Shown: positions 12,401 through 25,763 of the stretch, one piece after another | How the letters are laid out: the number at the start of each line of letters is the position of its first letter | How positions within the stretch are numbered: position 1 is the first letter of the stretch | NCBI GenBank assembly: GCA_911728455.2 | Contig: OU452228.1 | Span: 12,662,104-12,726,103, forward strand | Length of the DNA stretch: 64,000 bases | From: Marthasterias glacialis | Taxonomy: Eukaryota > Echinodermata > Asteroidea > Forcipulatida > Asteriidae | Reading direction: 5' to 3' | Position numbers and translations under genes: made by a program | The notes under the pieces: model-generated | What the model was told of the DNA's origin: nothing | The model's input: only the letters and a program-made list of their open reading frames with translations | Databases searched by the model: none

Positions 12401-15400
12401 TAATGTAGCAACACAACTTTCAACTTGGTCTGCTTATAACGTTTTTGTAATGATTCTCATAAAGTATAGGCAGACAATAGAGTAGTTACTGGCACGGGCT
12501 GATCATGAGTTGACAAATTAAACAAGGAATGATAGACTTTGAAATCACCTGTTTGTTTTGGTCCGTAGGCTACCTAATTGATCACTTCTCATATAATGAA
12601 TTTACAGTTGAGTGGGTATAGTCATTGTTTTAACACATTCTCAGTCTTGGATTATGTGCCATCGCTTTGCAAATTTCATCCAGAATGAAAGGCTGACAAT
12701 TGCATTTCTAGATAAAGAGTTTATTATTCCCATAGTGTTATTATCTTTCAAATCATGATAAAAACGCTAGCAATTTATTGATGATATGTTAGTCGCTATA
12801 TACCGTGTAACAGGTGCCATATAAAGATTAATAACATTGGTAATTGAAATTAAGCCATGTGGAGACTGAGCTCACCATCTGTGCTGGAAAATACCCAATT
12901 GTGTATAAATTCTCTCAAATACAAAAACATTGAAAGCCCATTTCTCCTGTTAAAATTGTTAATTGCATCGCGTGAATTCAAGAATGATTAAACACTTGTT
13001 CTTGTTGATTAAGTGCTGGTTGAAATTTCGTAACTAGGCACCAACGAGTGTATTCCTTACTCGTGAAATAAATTTGCACAAATGATCAAGAATTTACATT
13101 CACCTTGATATTCAGTACTCCAGACCCCTAAATAAAATACAACCTTGATTAAATATCAAATTGAAATAGCTGCGCGACTTGAATGCATATGTTTGCTTTT
13201 AATAGCCAAAGTGGTTATATAGCACTTACCATAACATTACCTGTCTTTACTAAATTCAGTTCCATATGTACAGTAACGCAAGTGTATGTTCATGACGCTT
13301 CTTATATTTGCATTGGAATAGTGCCACGGTGTATCTACCAGTTAAATGACTATTATTATGCTGTAGATATTTTGTTACACTGCGGCATTTTTGTTTTCTT
13401 CTTTTTTTTCATACTAGTATATGGAACCAAACTGGAAAACAGTCAGGGTCCTTTTATACGGTTATGTTTTTGTAATGACTGCGCGTAAGAAATCTTATAC
13501 AAATAGGAGCATGGCAGGAGGAGGATCTACGCCCTTCACATTATGTCCTTTTAACATGAAGCCTTGTACAGTAGTCAATCAGAAGTATTCTGAACCAAGA
13601 AACTCTCAAGCCGTTTTTGCACGCAGTTCATTGAACAATCAAAACATTTCCTTATATCGTTGGCTCTTTCATTACTGAAAAGGAAAACTGATCTTGTGAA
13701 TCGATTACCATGGCTCGGTGAACTACTGCACCGTCAATTTGCAGGATTAGTTTGCAAATGTTACTCACGTGTTTCCACCTAAAGGGTAATTTACACCGGT
13801 GGAAATTTCTGAAGATGTGAAATTAACGAAACTTTACCCGCGTAAAGTTCTCGTTATGGTTGCGTGCTTTATGGAAATACAAATTGCTAGACAAATTAAT
13901 TGGACAGAAGTGTCTCGATGTCGTCGAAGGCGTTTATCTTGATCAAAACTCATCTCTTCGTTTGCAAGTATGGCATCCCATTTTTGTATTACACAATAAA
14001 TCTGACACTTTCTTGAGAACGAAAACCATGGTATATATATTTCTATAGAGTATTCATGTTTCAGGAAAACAAGTGAGTAATGGCCTATTGAACTTATTTT
14101 CCAATTTACTCGATGCGGTGACTATACTTTTAATACACGTATAAATATCCTCAAGAGAATAAATTGATATGGTCAATTTGATTGGTTTACTAGCAATCAC
14201 CGTTGGTTTCTGGGGGTATTTCATGACACTAGGTTCTAGACAACCTTAAGCTATACGGAAGCCACGGTCCATGCAGTGTGCAAACGAACCATTCCGGCTG
14301 TTTATCTGACTTTGCGACTGTTGTTATTTAAAAGGTACTGCGGCCAAACAACAAATACTGAACAAGTGGGAAATCATGTAGAGCACACGAATCAATATAA
14401 AATGTTCGATCGGTTATCTTCAAAAGCAAACATTTTTGAAATCGCTGCTCTTGTTTTGATTTCTTTCCGCTCCTAGACTCGGAACCCAGTGGACTTACCT
14501 CTGGGTGTGCTGTCAATTAATAAAATTCCCACGACTGCGGCTCTAGCAGGTTTTTAAAGGTTGGTTTAAAGATCAGGGGTGAGCGGTTCCACGTTGTCAA
14601 CCTGTCATACAGTTTTCCCATTTTTTCGATCATGAATAATTAGATTCTTCACACAAAACCGAAGGATGTCAGAATGGGTTTCTGCGTTCGTTCACCTATG
14701 TCTTAATGTATTTTTATCGTCTTCAATCCAGCCTTAATTACGCATTATTTGGTGACCATTACTTTCACTGTCACTTTTTTTCACGGTACGGTATGTTAAA
14801 CCATAACGGTGGCTGGTCCCGCACTGATGGTATTGCTTATCCATGGGTCCAGTAATTAAGTCGGCGTGAGGGCGTTTCTCTCAAGTTCAATTGCCGTAAA
14901 CATAATAATTAGACGCTGAGCTGTTAGATTCATCTCAATCAAAATAAAATCACTCTAGGGCTATATCACTTTATATTGTAAGCAATTACCTTAAGGAAAA
15001 TTATCTGCAAGACTGACCGTTTACGACAACCTGCACTGTCGTATAGAGGATATTGATCTTGTTTTAATACGGGTTTAGATTGCGTGCACTGTAGAGCACC
15101 AGGGCATTGAACTTCCATCCTGGTCTTCAAAGCTATCTTCTGAAAAGAAAAAGACAAGAAAAGAAAAGTGAAAAGACTGGGCAGTCACCGCCCCTGGAGA
15201 GATATTGAGTTCAGTTTGTGCTCTGCTTTTTTTTTTTTCAAAATGAAGAGCCGCGGCCTGTAGATCTGCTTTTTAATTGTGTTGTTATGGGCTTACTTCA
15301 TTACTGAGGATATATTGTGTAACACAAGAAGGTCCGGACATATTGACTGTTCAAAACCCTGTCATAACCTGGCTCTTTGCTATTTAATCAGGTTGATTCA

Positions 15401-18083
15401 GCTAACCCCCATTCCAGTGCACACGTCCATTTCGCTCCGAGTTATTTTTACGCTAATTCTCATCAACAGTTCTTTGTTTTCAGACGCACCATTATGAGAT
15501 CATCTCGTGGAGCAAAGACTCCTGTCTTTTGCGTACTCGGGGAAGTTAAAGATTTAAGACAGCATCCAGCCAGGCAACCGTTTAGGCCACTCTTCGTTGT
15601 GGTGTGTAATGTGAGACTCTTTAACTTCACCTCCTTGTAATTGTTACTGAGAGGCATTGTAGGAATTTGCAACACAAGAAGCTATATTTTTTATTTGAAG
15701 TTTAAACAGGTCTGGACATAAAAAGCTATCTTTCATTTCCACACTTCATAATACAGCAATAATGATGCATGTATTATTAGACAGATTTTCACCCCCATAA
15801 CACTGACGTCATTGTATTAAGTCATACCGGAAGCAGAATTCAAAACACGTCATGATATGTACAACGATTGGAATTAAGAGCAGTTTTAAGAGGTATAAAA
15901 TCCATTAGGCCGTTCCTCCACTGTGCTATTGTAGTTTCTCTTGTGGTTTGTTGCCGGCATAATCAGTAGGTTTGACGTGTTCCAGTAATATGTGTTATGT
16001 CCCCATTTTGTGTTTTTGTCGTATCACCCTCCTTGGGGACCTTTGATGTGCCGATTACAGATTCTGCAACGGTGATGAGCTGAGTCTTCAAACATCAAGA
16101 CAGTCTAGTCCCTAGTGTTCAGGGTAGTAAGGATGGCCTTAATTGTTCTCCAGGGTTCCATTTCCTTCCGGGCATCATGAGTGCCAAGGGCAACTAAAGC
16201 CTTCCCTTCGTGTGGACACCATACCTGTACGATACCGTGGTCCAAGACGTGGTTCAGCTGTACATGATGGTATTGTATTTTAAGTAAGTGGGAGTTACCC
16301 TAGAGGCAACGTTTCAGTGTGTGATTTCCAGCAGTCAGATCATCCCGAAGGATATCAGGTGATCAATGTGTTATAAAGGAATGGAAGCACAGAATACACA
16401 AGAAACGGTGAAGAGTGTGTACTGAAGTATGTATGTGAACGTGATGGTTTCTTAAAGGCCTATAATCGTGGCATAAATCCTTGCATGAAATTGGTCAATG
16501 GAAACGTAATTGAATAAAAGGAAGATAACAAAGGATCAGTAAAAAGTCCTGACAGTCTTTGCGGTTTGAAAGTCAACATTTCTACATTCACCCCGCCTAC
16601 CCCCAGAAACAATAAGATTTTTTTTAAAGGTAAAATATATTAGATGTAATGAGATTTGCCTGTGCATTAGCCCATCAACATTGAAAATCAATATTCAGAT
16701 ATTTTCAGAACAAGTGCAATAAACTGAACCGTCTTAGTCCGCCACCCCGACGACTATAAAGGTCCGTATGCAAAGGAAAGATTTGAAGCCCTACAAATTG
16801 ACGGTGGCCGTTGGGAATCGAGGCTCAATCCGGGGGAAGTTTGTCAGGTATCATCCCAACGGGCCAGAGTTATAGAAGACCCGATTGCAAGTGCGACCTG
16901 GCTGGTCAGGCAACGAAGTGGGTCTCGTGGACGAGAGGTGCATTAAAAATATCCTCCCTTTCAAACCATGCTTTTAAATTTTGGGGTCAATGTGAAGTGC
17001 TTTATTTGTTTTCCTGCTTGACATAATGGGCCTATCTTTCAGCTGATGATAACCAGTATTTCAATAAGCTAGACATCGCAGATGGTAGATTTAATGAGTA
17101 CTTGTGATTCAAGTCAGACGTAGTGAGCGCATACGAATGTACTCGTGGGATGGTGCTCAGACCACTATAGAACATTTAAAATACATATTGCCATACCAAA
17201 TGACTAGAGTCATTGAAGAAGAAGGCATGGGTAGGAGGAAAAAGAAGGCGTGGGTAGGAGGAAAAATCAGCCATCAATTGGAGAAAAGTAGCTGCAAGGA
17301 TGAATCTGACTGTGAAGTACAAAAAACACAAATTCTTTCATGGACGCAGGTTATTTATGTCGCGTTGTGAAGCTCATGGCGCCTTTTTTTTTTACCCACC
17401 GAAAGTTAATCAGTAAAACATCCCACACTTAACCTTGTTTCTGCTCTATAAAATCGCTTATGTTAGATTCGCGATGATTTCCCACTTGGTTTGGTTTGCT
17501 CAACAGTAAATCATTTGCAGCAATTAAGTAATGTCTTGAAGCACGAGTATTTTAGTCAAAATGTTACCGAATTATACAAGAAGCCTCGCAAACAATTTAC
17601 ACCCCACGTCTTCGTGAATTGACCCAATTATTCCCGGGTCTTTTCTTCGTATGAAGACCATTTTTAACACCTAGATCCGCCTTTTATACTAAAAAATTAT
17701 TTAATTTCCCCAAAGAAATCCAGATTCTTAAAAAAAAAAACCGTAAATAACTTGACCTGCTAACTGAAAGCTGGAACGCTCAAGGGCATGTCGTGTTAAC
17801 ATTGAAACTTAATCGCATTTCGCACGCGTTCCTCAGAAACGATGCACGACGCACTGCATGGCACGAATTCTTAAAGGCTTTAGGTTTTGTTGACAAAAAC
17901 AACCGTGTATCTCATTTAACTTCCCGAAGCGATTTAGGTTATCATTACAGTGCAGAGTGCAGTCACTTCAGGAAATGGTGTCGACGCCGCCATAAATTGC
18001 ATTAATTAAAAGATTATCAACGCTCTCCGAGAGTTTGCCAATATTGCTATCTTCAGAGTAGTTGTCAAATACTACGACAGTAT
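9419..18083. other. Long non-coding stretch, no gene recognised
   Basis: About 8.7 kb with only short, uninformative open frames. Small features: a poly-T tract near 15230, and a 24-bp near-duplicate (GAAGAAGGCATGGGTAGGAG form) around 17215-17265. I could not identify an exon, RNA gene or full transposon here; intron-separated small exons could be missed. Confidence 0.5.
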
Positions 18084-18250
18084 GGCCCTTTTCGAATCCA
18101 CGGCTTCGGCTTTGGATTCGGCTTCAGGCTCCGTACTCTCGTCTGAAGCCCTGAGCGCGTCCGCAAAGCACGCGCAATTGTCAAAACAACCGCGGGGCCA
18201 AGCTAGCCTGAGCCGAATCCGGAGCCGAAGTCGTGGCTTCGAAAAGGGCC
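18084..18250. repeat. Foldback element with GGCCCTTTTCGA ends
   Basis: The left arm begins GGCCCTTTTCGAATCCACGG and the right arm, read in reverse complement, begins GGCCCTTTTCGAAGCCACGA. The arms match for roughly 45 bp at about 85-90% and contain repeated TTCGGC/GCCGAA motifs. The loop is about 75 bp and unusually GC-rich for the window. A related GGAGC(T/C)GGAGCC run occurs at 53836-53856. No coding potential; probably a MITE. Confidence 0.8.
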
Positions 18251-21200
18251 TTTGAAAAGGTCTGATGTATCGTCGGGTACCCGGAACACGGACGTAAGGA
18301 TCTACGCCCTTCTTCCAGGCACACAAAGTACGGGTAACAGAAGGTCGTTAGCAGCAAAAATGGCTCCTGCAAAAAAAAACCAAAACATGGCATTACGGTT
18401 ACATTTTTGTTGCTAGAATCACAACCAGAGACATGTTTATCCATTCCCAAGCAGAATTTAACCTTCCTATACGTAACTTATGACTGGCAGAAAACCAATC
18501 AAACTTTCAAGCTCAGTTTTCTTGAAACACAACGCCCTTTCTCTGGTAAAACTTTCGTTACGTCCTTCTTCCGGGCAGACAACGGTATTATCGATGGTAT
18601 GGCTGGTGTCGCGGATGGTCCAATTAGAGTGATCTTAAGATTGGTAACTTGCTTTTGGTAGTTGTCTCTGTAGGGCAAAGTTCACCGAGCAAGGCGAAGT
18701 TAATAGATGAGATATCTCATGGATGCAGCACATTCGAGGCACATTAAGTTTAGTTGTGCTCACCGGGGTGAAGTTGTAATACTTACTGGCTGTGTATGTA
18801 GCACACGGGAGGCAATCATGAAGCTTAGGTATTCTCACCAGGCTCAAGTTTGTTTAAGTGTTTCACGGAGGATGCAATTACTTGGCTGTCCTTACATGTC
18901 CACACAGAATGTTCTGCAGACCGTTCGTGCAACCTCATCAGCCTGTGTCCTTATGCATTTTGCTGACGTGCGAATTAGCCCTTTTACCTCTTTTTGTTAA
19001 TAGCTAGTCCTTGCCTCTTGCTTCCTTCCGAACCAGTGTAGGGTCTGTGGATGCATCTATGATATTCTTCAACAGTCATGAAAGTGTGACTCTGCACTTA
19101 ATGCCCGGACAAGGACCCCGTTCGTGATCTGACAAAGGCTTGGCAATCGAAGGTGATCTATAAAAACGAGTCCGGGTACCTATACCGTTTGGGAATATTG
19201 TTTAATAGCGTGTGTGTCTACGCCAAACTCACCATTGGGCCTCTGTGGGCACTGGATGACGCCAAACCAGTGACTTGTTGCAGAACCAGTGGCATTAGCG
19301 AACGCGATGGATATCTTCGTGATCTGATAACTACTTGACAAATGAGGCATTACACACCCCATCTTTTACCATAGAAATTTATTCGAAATTGTATGTGTTT
19401 CTATAATCAACAGTTTTCTTGTTCCATATTCTTGCATATAACGTGTTCAGAGAAATAGATAATACTTCATTGAACATATTGTAGCCTTTAAGGTATAAAA
19501 TACTGCGGCATGAGAGAGGGTTTGGCTCTCCAGTGAGATCTTTTCGAGAATCATTTAACATCCAGACCGTCTTCCTCTTGACAGAAATAATATAAGCTGC
19601 TTATTCTTGCCTGTCCTACTTAAAGCGAGTTTATTGATACGATCATTTTTACTGTGGCGATTCCTTGTAAACTGAATTCTCCTGATCCTCTATAAAGCAT
19701 GATTTTATTTATTATTAATTTAATTAATTAGTTGTTTATGGTGCATACGGGTATTTGTATATGGTGCACACGGGCTAATTAGAAATTCTAATTTAGTTCA
19801 CAGCGCCGGAATATTTTGGTCATGCAAGAAAATGTTTTTTTAATATATAACAGAGTCACCTTTTTTTTTTAGAGACACAACAAATCTAAAGTTGGCACTG
19901 GAACAATGCACATAGACTAATACAGTCGTGTAGGATTGAATGTATGCATGGTCATGTATGTTGTACGGCTGCGCAAACATACATGGACAAAATAAAACAA
20001 CCTTTTCGAACTCCAAATGTTAAAAAGGAGACTTCTTTGAAAAGACTGCATAATCGAACCGAGCAGAAATGTTGGGGATGGTGTATTTTATGTCAAGTAA
20101 TTTGCTATCCCTTTAATGTCAGGGGTTCCTCTTGGCATAAGATGATATGCATCATATACACCAATTATATAAAATTTCACACCAATTGGTGGCACCTGCA
20201 GTGTAGTATTTCCCTTTCAACTTTCTTTTAAAAGGGTTGCCAAACCCACGGATCACTTTCACACGTCTCGAGTTTCCATTGGTTGTAAACTATTACCTTG
20301 CTGGTTGTTAATTTCGCTGTGTTTCTGCAGTTAACCCATTTCTTATATTTAAAAAGGCCATTTGTACTTATTTCTCTAAAATACAAGGTTTTGTTTAAGA
20401 ATATTGAACAAATAAGACACCTTACAAAATATCTTGTGTTGGATGTTGGGAAGCCCAACGAAATTTATCTGAATAGAAATTGTCAAGTGTGCGAATTTCT
20501 GTCGTTAATTTCATTTCCGTTGGCAAACCTCTCTCCTACATTGATCCAAATGTAAGCATAAAGAATCATTGTTAAGCTCCCAGTGGGTGGCTGTATCAAA
20601 ATGAAATCCAATCGCCCATCTTTTTTGTTTTCACAATGGTGTGAATTCATGACAATACTGGTACAGATTAGTCCGGTGCAGTCATAAAATGCATGGGAAA
20701 AATTGAATCAAATATCAATATCAATAGAAGTATATTGGTTTTGTCGTTGATTGCATTTACAAAACCACGACCCTGTTTGCGAGAGACTACCCGCTGCTCT
20801 AAACGTGCTTGTGGGGTTACGATTGGATGATTGAATGACAAAACCTGTCTTGAGTTAATGGATTTCACCATAATAGGTCCTCACCATATGATCCTCTCTC
20901 TCTCTCCACAGATTGCTGCAGCAAACACTCGAAACAAGAACAAATACTTCTGCTAAAAGACCTACATATTAAAGTTCTTGTGTACCACTTTTTCACATTT
21001 TTTTCTCAGATGTATTGTAATAATGTCTGCAAGTGTTCACAAATCGCAAATGGTGTGTCTGTATAGCCACTGATCTTTCTGGGGTAATTTATAAAGGTCA
21101 GAGTTCTTTCGATTATTGAGACTGGGAACTAGACCTGTCTCTAGTGTTTGGACTTATTCTTGTCATTGTTGTGCTATTATTGCAATGGATTGTTTTTCGT

Positions 21201-22998
21201 TTGTTCAAAGGATGACAGAAGGAAAATGTCATAATTTATATTTCCTCATTTTGTTGACGTGGAGCTGTATAGACCATGCGACCTGTAACATCACATGTTT
21301 ACAAAAGAACCACAGAGCCTGGACTTCCTGTAGGCATGATTTGTACACAGCCTAATGGAAGAAAATAAAATCTTACTCTTTATGGAGATTGCACAGTTTG
21401 ATTTTTATTAACTTTTGATAATGAAGAAAGGGGGCACAACTTGTGCATCTGTTGTTTTTATAACTCTTGAATTTATGTGGAAATTATGACACACAATTTT
21501 AAATTTCTCATTGACCAGTGTAATTTCTCGCCTGCCAGAAAGGCCCTGGAATGTACAAGGTCACTCTGCTTGTAAACAAAGGTTACACTCTCTTAATTAG
21601 TTAGATTGAAAATCACTCTATATAACTAGATTAAAACTCACTCTTTTCGATTGAAGCCAGGGACAAATCTTTTGCAGTTTGTCCCTAGTTTCAATCAAAT
21701 GAATTTCAATCGAAAATTTTAAGAGAGCATGCTCTACAGAAAAGTCCCAACTCGCTTCTGTACGTTGATGTACATACATGTCTCGTATGGTGTGATTATT
21801 GCATCGGGAATACAGAACTACTTCATTTAGTTTTGACTTGATATACCGATATAAGATAAGTGTTGTATTCTCGGTGCTTTTCTTCTTAACAGTTATTTTT
21901 AGTTGGTATGTTGTTGTACAGAACTCTAAAAAGAAATATCAGAGAAAATTGGAGTGCAGTTGTGTAGACGAGCGTACATTAATGCAATCAAGAGAGTTTC
22001 ATTAAGACAGTAGCTTATTTTCTGTAATTGCACCAGAACGCATCATGAATATTTAATGTTGCTGGAATAGCTCGACACCTTAGCACACTGGCACATTCAA
22101 TCAATCAAACTCGTTACATTAATTCTTGCATTGCCATCACGTACATCTGTATGTGTAATCTGTGTTATCCTTTCAGATAAACTTTTGTAGTGACATGTAA
22201 ACGAGGGATGCATGATGTATTGTTGCGTTGATGTTTTTGTTTTAAGATCATCCATGGGCCAATGTGAGAAGCTTCATGAATGTGTCATGTTGTTTTAAGG
22301 CAGTATTCCACACGGTGTAAATCTCAGAAAGAACCCTCTTGCTTAGAGCTATGGACAACAATTCCATCCGTTCCTGTCGGGCGTGTCACCAGAATGTGTT
22401 CATGCTGTAACCCACTCTGAGCAGCATAATGTTTCGTAATTGGACAATTGCACCTGCTGTAGCGGAGAAGTGTTGTTGCATCTGCCCAGGTGCTCCTGGT
22501 TCAAACGGGAATTTCAACAGAGAACCCAAATTTATATTACCCCCAATTATGCCTAACTAACGTGTTAGTTCAAAAGTGTGGCTATTTCTAAATAAATGAG
22601 AATAATGTATTCCCCACAACGTCATGCCAGAGTCGTATCATCCTTCGGTGTTCATATACAAATAGAACTAAGTTAAAACCTGAGAATAACCATTCGGTTT
22701 CATGGTTGGTCACGTCTTAATTAAGCCACAGTTGCAGAGTCTTATAGGTCACGTATTTTATGACAGGCTACTTTCTTTTAAGTCTTGAGCCACTGTCGTC
22801 AAGTATGGCAGTGTATCAATTTTGGATACACTCATGTGTCGCACCAGTTTCAGACAATCACCTCCGTCGTAATGTGAGCCACCATCTTTAAGTCTCGAAT
22901 TATTTCATTGTAGTTTTATTTTTCAGGCAATATAGTCAAGGCTTACGTCATGTTTCAATCATGCACAAGAAAAGAGACATGGAGTCTAATTCGTGGTG
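18251..22998. other. Non-coding stretch, no gene recognised
   Basis: No convincing exon. It contains a short hairpin at 21649-21696, listed separately. Reading frames overlap on both strands at 18.2-19.4 kb but none shows a known domain. Confidence 0.5.
21649..21696. repeat. Short hairpin, 19-bp arms
   Basis: GATTGAAGCCAGGGACAAA (21649-21667) pairs with the reverse complement of 21678-21696 at 17 of 19 positions across a 10-base loop. Weaker similarity continues outward on both sides. It could be the core of a decayed inverted-repeat element; no precursor-like RNA gene is claimed. Confidence 0.6.
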
Positions 22999-23690
22999 GC
23001 GTGTCGTGGCCGATCATTCAAACCCATTTGACTCAAGCTCCGGTGTTCTTGGATCAGCGGAGTGTGGGTTCAGTGCCGGAACTAGGGGCGCACAAGAGGG
23101 GGGGGGGGTCACCATTTTTCCTAGGGGGCACTTTTGGCCAATTAAAACTGTAGTTTCCGTTTGTATTTTTCGTAAACAAGCCCCATTTAAGCGCTCTTCT
23201 GACGCGTTGAGGTAAAACAAAAAAATGCATCCTTCGTTTAAATAACAAAAATTAGTTTTAAAAACATTGCAATTAATACGTAAAAGATCATAAAATGTAA
23301 CATTTTATTTTGGTAATGTTTTATCTCAAAAGTCAAGATTTCAAATGGGGTGGGGGGGGGGGCACCCGGGGGAGGCACGGACATCAGTTAGGGTGGCACG
23401 TGCCCCCCCCCCCCCCACCTTAGTTACGCCACTGTGTGGGTTCGAGTCCCGGTCTTGACACTTGTGTCCTTAGCAAGACATTTTATACCATTAATGTTTC
23501 GTCCTTCGGATGGGACTTGAAGCCGTAGGTCCCAAGCGATGTGTGATGCACGCATAAGAACCCAGTTACAATTTGCTAAAAGAAGGGGTTTGTCCCAGTG
23601 TTTTTGGCAGTGGCTGCTGAATGCGCCGCAGCACCTTGTAAACCCTAATACTAGGTGCTACATAAATGTATGTCATAATTTTACAACTTA
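22999..23690 (+). mobile_element. SINE copy 2, split by a hAT-type MITE
   Basis: The head (22999-23070, GCGTGTCGTGGCC...) matches the heads at 9123 and 29739. After the 364-bp insertion at 23071-23434 it resumes at 23435 with a B box GGTTCGAGTCC (23439-23449) and the body CACTTGTGTCCTTAGCAAGA. The tail carries CGTCCTTCGGATGGGAC and ends near 23690. Removing the insertion and one 8-bp duplication restores a continuous SINE. The tail differs from those of the other two SINEs in the window. Confidence 0.85.
23071..23434. mobile_element. Non-autonomous hAT-type element (MITE), copy 1
   Basis: The ends are CAGTGCCGGAACTAGG and, in reverse complement of the right end, CAGTGGCGTAACTAAGG. The element is flanked by a perfect 8-bp direct repeat TGTGGGTT (23063-23070 and 23435-23442). 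CA(G/C)TG-type ends and 8-bp duplications are diagnostic of hAT transposons. The interior has G-runs and C-runs near the ends and no coding capacity. Its middle matches, in inverted orientation, the element at 55721-56017. Confidence 0.92.
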
Positions 23691-25439
23691 AAAAACTGTC
23701 TTAAAAATAATGTAACGACGCCTTGAGTATACGTAATTGTTGGTAGAGACGCACGCTAACGAAGACTCCGGTATAAATATTATTAATTATAAAAAATCAT
23801 TGCTCTTGGGTCTTGTCAGTCCTCTTTGCTGTACACAGTATTTAGACATCCATTCTGATGCACGAAAATGAAAGAGGATTTCATGAAGTATGTCAAGGTC
23901 GTAAATTGAATGAATCGAAATACATTATGGGCTCGTGTTTGTTGTGCTCCATTTGGTGGTACAAAACTGTTTGGCTTTGGTATGAATATGTTGTTCTTTA
24001 CTTGAAATGTGAGACCATGTACACCTTTTGTACTTAAGAATTTAAAGGTATTATTTCTTGCAGAGGAAGGGATTAACAAAAGTCCACTGCAATCCCCTAA
24101 AACATTAATAATAATGGTAATTAATTTTCCACTTCTTGTACATGAATAAGCGAACGGTTTTCGTGTCAAAGTTTCTTAATGTATGTGGACCCATAATTTT
24201 GTTTTATTGATACTTGATGTCATTGTATTTTCAATGTGGTTTCATGCTAATGTTATTGCTTGAATCCTGAGTGAATTTAAGTTTCCTAATGTATGTAGAT
24301 CCATATTTTGTTTTATTGAGACTTTATGTCATATAATTTTCAATGTGGTTTCATGCCAATGTCATTGCTTGAATCCTGAGTTAATTTAACAGAAACTAAA
24401 AACCTTTATTTATAATGTTTCCCAAACACCAACAGGGAATACACATTTTCTGTTGAGTGCCTACATTACAAACTAACTGTATGGAAAATCTATTTTACAA
24501 GAAGTTTTGAAAGTAATTAATGTAGGAGTTTATGAGCTACAAAACATCAGTGAAACTGGAAGAATGCTGTGGCGAAGCAAACACATCAATAATCAGTTAT
24601 GACTTTCAGTTTCAAGACGGTCTCACAGTTTGACAAGTTTATCGACTCATTGGTCTAATCCAGATTAGGAAGGGGTTTTCCTCTTAGAGAAGAGATGTTG
24701 CCAGTCTATAGATTCTTCTCGTCTGCTCAAATAAATAAAACATAGTAAAATGAAGACATCTCAAACCTGTACATGAAAATAAATATTCAGAACAATGACC
24801 GTTGGGTGTGTGGGGGGGGGGGGGCAGTCGAAAATTGAAATCCTGTACAATTGTTTAAATATTACCAGAACCACACGTGTTTACTTTGAACATTTTAGAT
24901 GCTAAAACAGATCAAACGTTTACATGAAAGAGGTGGCGCTATCACTATGCTGGCGCTAGTCTGCAGTAACAAATTCTGTGAAACATTAACGGTCATTTAA
25001 AAACATTAACAAAAAGATCACGGAGTAACAGTGAGGTTACTTGGTTTTCATCGATAGCTTGAAAAGGCCAGTAGCAGTTCTCCTTTTTCTGAACGGGTTC
25101 AAAGAAATTGAATGCTGTAGGCAAGCAAAATAATTCGCGATCTCAAGGTATTCAAGTATTAGTACGGCAAATAGATTTAACAATCCACTGCTACACATAG
25201 TGCAAAGTATCACCCGTGCCAACATCTGTATTAGAAAAATTGCAGTTGACTAACAGATGATTTATTGGAAGGATTATTGGGACCAACAAGGAACTTACAG
25301 AATGTTGATGCCAATATCTTCTCTCCCTCAGAGTGTTTTGCCAGGCATCCAGTGAGTAGCATCTCACATAGATAAGTCTTTCAGACTCTTTCTTGATGAT
25401 GCTTCAGTCAGTGAAACCCGTTCTCTAACTAACCGTATG
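23691..25439. other. Non-coding stretch with a 110-bp tandem duplication
   Basis: No gene recognised. The duplication at 24171-24388 is listed separately, and a G-run of about 13 lies near 24812-24824. Confidence 0.55.
24171..24388. repeat. Tandem duplication, 110-bp unit
   Basis: Two head-to-tail copies starting GTTTCTTAATGTATG (24171) and GTTTCCTAATGTATG (24281) align over their full length at about 90%. Both end in TTGAATCCTGAGT(G/T)AATTTAA. There is no coding frame. Confidence 0.85.
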
Positions 25440-25763
25440 TTAGGGAAATAATACAAAACTTAATGATAGACTTGTGGATATTTTCATTGTGAAGGGTAAC
25501 ATTGTCGATGTTGTGTATACGTTTGGAACTATCGTCAATCGACGCTTTTCTTCTTGCTTGGAAATTGTAAAGTTTGATCCTAATTCAATATTGTTAATAA
25601 CATTTGCTTGGATGTCTCCACCCGTGATTGTGATTTTTGATGGCTGCATGACTGGAATTGAATTGCTGACTTGGCTCAATACAATTGTCTTCGATTTGAG
25701 CCGAGGTTTACGCTCTGGGCCATCTTCACCTACAATATGCTCACTAGAATGGTCTTTTGGCTC
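25440..25763 (-). pseudogene. Candidate 3' terminal exon or exon remnant, unknown protein
   Basis: On the minus strand an open frame runs about 107 codons from 25763 down to a stop at 25440. It is bounded upstream by TAG|GAG, which could serve as a splice acceptor although the tract before it is not strongly pyrimidine-rich. The frame has protein-like composition: a basic stretch followed by the motifs KITITGGDIQANVINNIELG and NFTISKQEEKRR. It has no ATG at the start, so it would need an upstream exon, and none was found within the next kilobase. The family is not recognised. It may equally be a chance frame. Confidence 0.25.
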
